A stretch of 23,225 bases of DNA, from NCBI GenBank assembly GCA_964450725.1, contig CAYVGO010000037.1:1-23225 (forward strand), given 5' to 3'. A program made the translations under genes and the position numbers. Origin of the DNA: CAYVGO01 sp964450725. GTDB taxonomy: Bacteria; Bacteroidota; Bacteroidia; Bacteroidales; UBA932. The notes beneath the pieces are model-generated. The model searched no databases. It was not told the DNA's origin and saw only the letters and a list, made by a program, of their open reading frames with translations. Shown here piece by piece: positions 21,030-23,225 of the stretch (position 1 is the stretch's first letter; every line of letters starts with the position of its first letter).

Positions 21030-22220
21030 TTAGTTCAATACTCCCAACTTTTTCCCGACAGTACAGAAGGCTTCAATGGCAAATTGTAACTGTTCCTTCG
21101 TATGCCCTGCGGACAACTGCACTCTGATTCTGGCTTGCTCTTTAGGAACTACAGGGTAGTAAAAACCTACAACATAAACTCCCATAGCCAATAAATCTTC
21201 TGCCATTTTCTGAGACAAACGGGCATCATATAACATAACAGCACAAATTGCAGATTGTGTAGGCTTAATATCAAAACCTGCTTGTTGCATTTTCTCTATG
21301 AAAAATTGAGTGTTGCCATGTAACTTATCTTGTAAAACGTTACTTTCGGTCAACATATCAAATGCTTTTACTCCTGCTGCTGCTACCATTGGAGGGATAG
21401 AGTTGGAAAATAAATAAGGGCGAGAATGTTGTCGCAAAATGTCTACAATCTCTTTTTTTCCTGTCGTAAATCCACCAATTGCTCCACCAAATGCTTTACC
21501 TAAAGTTCCTGTAATTATTTCTACCTTTCCCGCTAATCCATATAACTCCGTTACTCCTCTTCCGGTTTTTCCGACAACACCGGCAGAGTGCGATTCGTCA
21601 ACCATAATCATGGCATTATATTGCTGTGCCAACTGATAGATACGGTCTAAAGGTGCAACATTGCCATCCATGGAAAAAACACCATCGGTTACAATCAATC
21701 GAAAACGGCTACTTTGCGCCTCTTGTAAACATTTTTCCAATGCATCCATATCGGCATTAGCATATCTGTAGCGCTTGGCCTTACACAATCTTACACCATC
21801 TATAATCGAAGCATGATTCAAAGCATCTGAAATAATAGCATCTTCTTCTCCTAACAACGGCTCAAAAACTCCGCCATTGGCGTCAAAGCATGCGGCATAT
21901 AAAATTGAATCTTCAGTTTGAAAATAATCGGCAATTTTCGTCTCCAACGCTTTATGAAGCACTTGTGTCCCACAAATAAAGCGAACTGAAGACATGCCGT
22001 AACCATATTGCTCTATGGCAGCAGTTGCGGCTTGCTTAAGTTCCGGGTGGTTTGAAAGTCCTAAATAATTATTGGCGCAAAAATTGAGAAGTTTATTTTG
22101 CGTAGTAATATTGATTTCTGAAGATTGCGGTGTGGTAATAATCCGCTCGGTCTTATATAGTCCGTTATCTTTTATTTCTTGAAGTTTACTTGAAAGGTAG
22201 TGTTGAAACTCTTTGTACAT
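21030..22220 (-). CDS. kbl: Glycine C-acetyltransferase (2-amino-3-ketobutyrate CoA ligase)
   Basis: PLP enzyme joining glycine and acetyl-CoA to 2-amino-3-ketobutyrate (reversible), the second step of threonine breakdown. 396 residues, the usual length. The alpha-oxoamine synthase pattern is complete: NFCANNYLGLSNHPEL (46-61), GYGMSSVRFICGTQ (73-86), DALNHASIIDG with His136, IMVDESHSAGVVGKTGRG (205-222) with Asp208 and His211, and TGTLGKAFGGAIGG (237-250) with the PLP lysine K242. The N-terminus matches Kbl rather than serine palmitoyltransferase or 8-amino-7-oxononanoate synthase. Threonine dehydrogenase, its usual partner, is not adjacent. Instead a small helix-turn-helix gene lies 22 bases upstream in the same direction. 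Confidence 0.93.
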   Translation of the reverse strand: MYKEFQHYLSSKLQEIKDNGLYKTERIITTPQSSEINITTQNKLLNFCANNYLGLSNHPELKQAATAAIEQYGYGMSSVRFICGTQVLHKALETKIADYFQTEDSILYAACFDANGGVFEPLLGEEDAIISDALNHASIIDGVRLCKAKRYRYANADMDALEKCLQEAQSSRFRLIVTDGVFSMDGNVAPLDRIYQLAQQYNAMIMVDESHSAGVVGKTGRGVTELYGLAGKVEIITGTLGKAFGGAIGGFTTGKKEIVDILRQHSRPYLFSNSIPPMVAAAGVKAFDMLTESNVLQDKLHGNTQFFIEKMQQAGFDIKPTQSAICAVMLYDARLSQKMAEDLLAMGVYVVGFYYPVVPKEQARIRVQLSAGHTKEQLQFAIEAFCTVGKKLGVLN

Positions 22221-22242
22221 AAAGGGATTAAATTAATCTGAA

Positions 22243-22491
22243 TTATACTTCTTCGGCTAATATTTTCTTGGCTAAATGGAGTAAAGTGGGATCGTCAAAA
22301 GTGATTAAGCCTCCATCGGGTCCTTGTTCAAAATGAATACCTACGGATGAGCCGGTTCTAAAATTTTCTCCACCAAAATAATTGCGAACAGTTTCAATTG
22401 GGACATTCAAAATATTTGCCATTTTCTGCATGCTGCCATTGGGTAAAGAATCTTTTAGTTTACGTAACTGATTAAATGTAATTGTCTCCAT
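22243..22491 (-). CDS. Small helix-turn-helix protein, first gene before kbl
   Basis: An 82-residue protein. The segment GSMQKMANILNVPIETVRNYFGG (about 19-41) has the shape of a helix-turn-helix (small residue at the turn, then a VPxxTVRNYF recognition helix). The remaining half is SVGIHFEQGPDGGLITFDDPTLLHLAKKILAEEV. I read it as a small DNA-binding protein of unknown target. It ends 22 bases before the kbl start, so the two are very probably one transcript, and it may regulate kbl. No convincing promoter was found upstream; TAATTTTA at about 22522-22529 (minus) lacks the final G. Confidence 0.7.
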   Translation of the reverse strand: METITFNQLRKLKDSLPNGSMQKMANILNVPIETVRNYFGGENFRTGSSVGIHFEQGPDGGLITFDDPTLLHLAKKILAEEV

Positions 22492-23187
22492 AACTATATG
22501 TGTTTATATAAAAATAATGGTTTAAAATTACTGCTTTTTTCCGACGCTAAAAAAACAGCTAATCTTTTTTACCTTATCTTAACAATTATTTAAAGCTCTA
22601 TATACCCTGTAATTCCTATTGGATATGTGTATTTTAAAGGATAGGACAAGGAAAGGGTTGTCTATGACAGCATTAAATCATTTATTGTTTTTTACACAAA
22701 AAATATCGTCAAAACGCTACAGTAAAAATCTGAAAGAAGATGGTTAAGCAAAATAATGAGGACTTCAACTGCGAAAAAGGGATGAGAAAATAATTAGATT
22801 TTAGCTTCTATAAGCAATTCTGAATAAATAAAATTGTAAAAAAGTTATATAATGTTATTTTTCGTTATCTCTCGATGACAGAAAGTCAGTCTATCAAAGA
22901 GAAGAGTAAAGTACTTACTCTTATAATATTAAGAGAAGAAAAAGAGATGAAGTATTTAATGAAATTAGCTGATTTCCATCAGTAGGCTCATGTATTTAGA
23001 GGTATTGTGCTTGTTTTTTGTTTTTTAGCTGTATACCTTTGCCGAATTGTTTAGTGCTGTTTTTATATTTATTTTAAGAAGATGAGGGTTTTGTTAGCTT
23101 TAAGGTGTAGTTATCTTTTGAGGTAAATAATGACACTACTGTTTTAAATGGATTTCTATAATCTTTAATTAATAAACTTAATTGCTT
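22492..23187. other. Long intergenic region with no convincing gene
   Basis: About 700 bases between divergent genes. Two short plus-strand open frames (22625-22747, 40 codons; 22875-22985, 36 codons) have no recognisable product and no support beyond being open. It contains a promoter (23011-23041), a pair of alternative hairpins (22902-22935) and a 14-codon frame (23082-23126). Confidence 0.6.
23011..23041 (+). promoter_or_regulatory. Bacteroidota-type promoter for the right-edge gene
   Basis: TTG (23011-23013), 20 bases, then TACCTTTG (23034-23041), an exact consensus -7. It points to the gene starting at 23188, leaving a leader of about 140 bases. Confidence 0.65.
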
Positions 23188-23225
23188 ATGAAAAAAGAAT
23201 TACTTTTTATTGTGTTTGTTTTTAT
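23188..23225 (+). CDS. Start of a secreted protein, cut by the window edge
   Basis: ATG at 23188 followed by codons for KKELLFIVFVF, the beginning of a signal peptide or lipoprotein signal. Only 12 codons are inside the window, so the product is unknown. The exact-consensus promoter at 23011-23041 lies upstream on the same strand. Confidence 0.6.
   Translation, partial: MKKELLFIVFVF

Noticed and set aside
22625..22747. 40-codon plus-strand ORF with purine-rich upstream sequence
   Set aside because: No recognisable motif, no promoter, A/T-rich region where such short frames are expected by chance.

Overview
The window looks like a chromosomal contig from a low-GC member of the Bacteroidota, most likely Bacteroidales. 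The evidence is two proteins with type IX secretion (T9SS) C-terminal sorting domains, a NigD-like lipoprotein, the Bacteroidota-type LptE, the L28-L33-DUF4295 ribosomal cluster, and repeated copies of the Bacteroidota promoter signature TTG-N(17-20)-TAnnTTTG upstream of several genes. Most genes are ordinary housekeeping genes. There is no phage, transposase, CRISPR or plasmid module.

Layout. 54-11719 is all on the minus strand: a small lipoprotein; a tiny secreted Lys/Cys-rich peptide just downstream of nadC; an overlapping trmN6-like/ogt pair; a gliding-motility-type (T9SS type B) cargo gene; a large GLUG/InlB-B-repeat T9SS type A surface protein; an NADP isocitrate dehydrogenase; an AmpG-like permease; and the DUF4295-rpmG-rpmB cluster. 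11847-15699 is a plus-strand run of cdd, mazG, queA and a 419-aa protein I do not recognise. It converges on a GNAT acetyltransferase (minus). A GT4-type glycosyltransferase (plus) follows and converges on a TPR protein (minus). Then come a NigD-like lipoprotein, lptE, and a small helix-turn-helix protein with kbl, all minus. The right edge holds about 700 bases without a gene and the first codons of a plus-strand secreted protein.

The unusual part lies between the genes. Three minisatellite arrays (units of 41, 20 and 40 bp) occur in 23 kb, and each is interrupted by a run of exactly 100 N, so their true lengths are unknown. Array 1 (about 4834-5190) runs into the signal-peptide codons of a T9SS gene. 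It has no stop in any minus-strand frame, its unit is not a multiple of three, and its units keep dyad symmetry while their sequence changes. Array 2 (about 9417-9635), between the permease and icd, encodes a chain of identical seven-residue micro-ORFs joined by ATGA overlaps. Array 3 (about 15841-16200), between two convergent genes, forms hairpins with compensatory changes between units. Separately, a near-perfect pair of 19-bp inverted repeats encloses 95 bp upstream of the TPR gene, an arrangement like small invertible promoters. These arrays and inverted repeats are the best candidates for something undescribed. What they do is inference.
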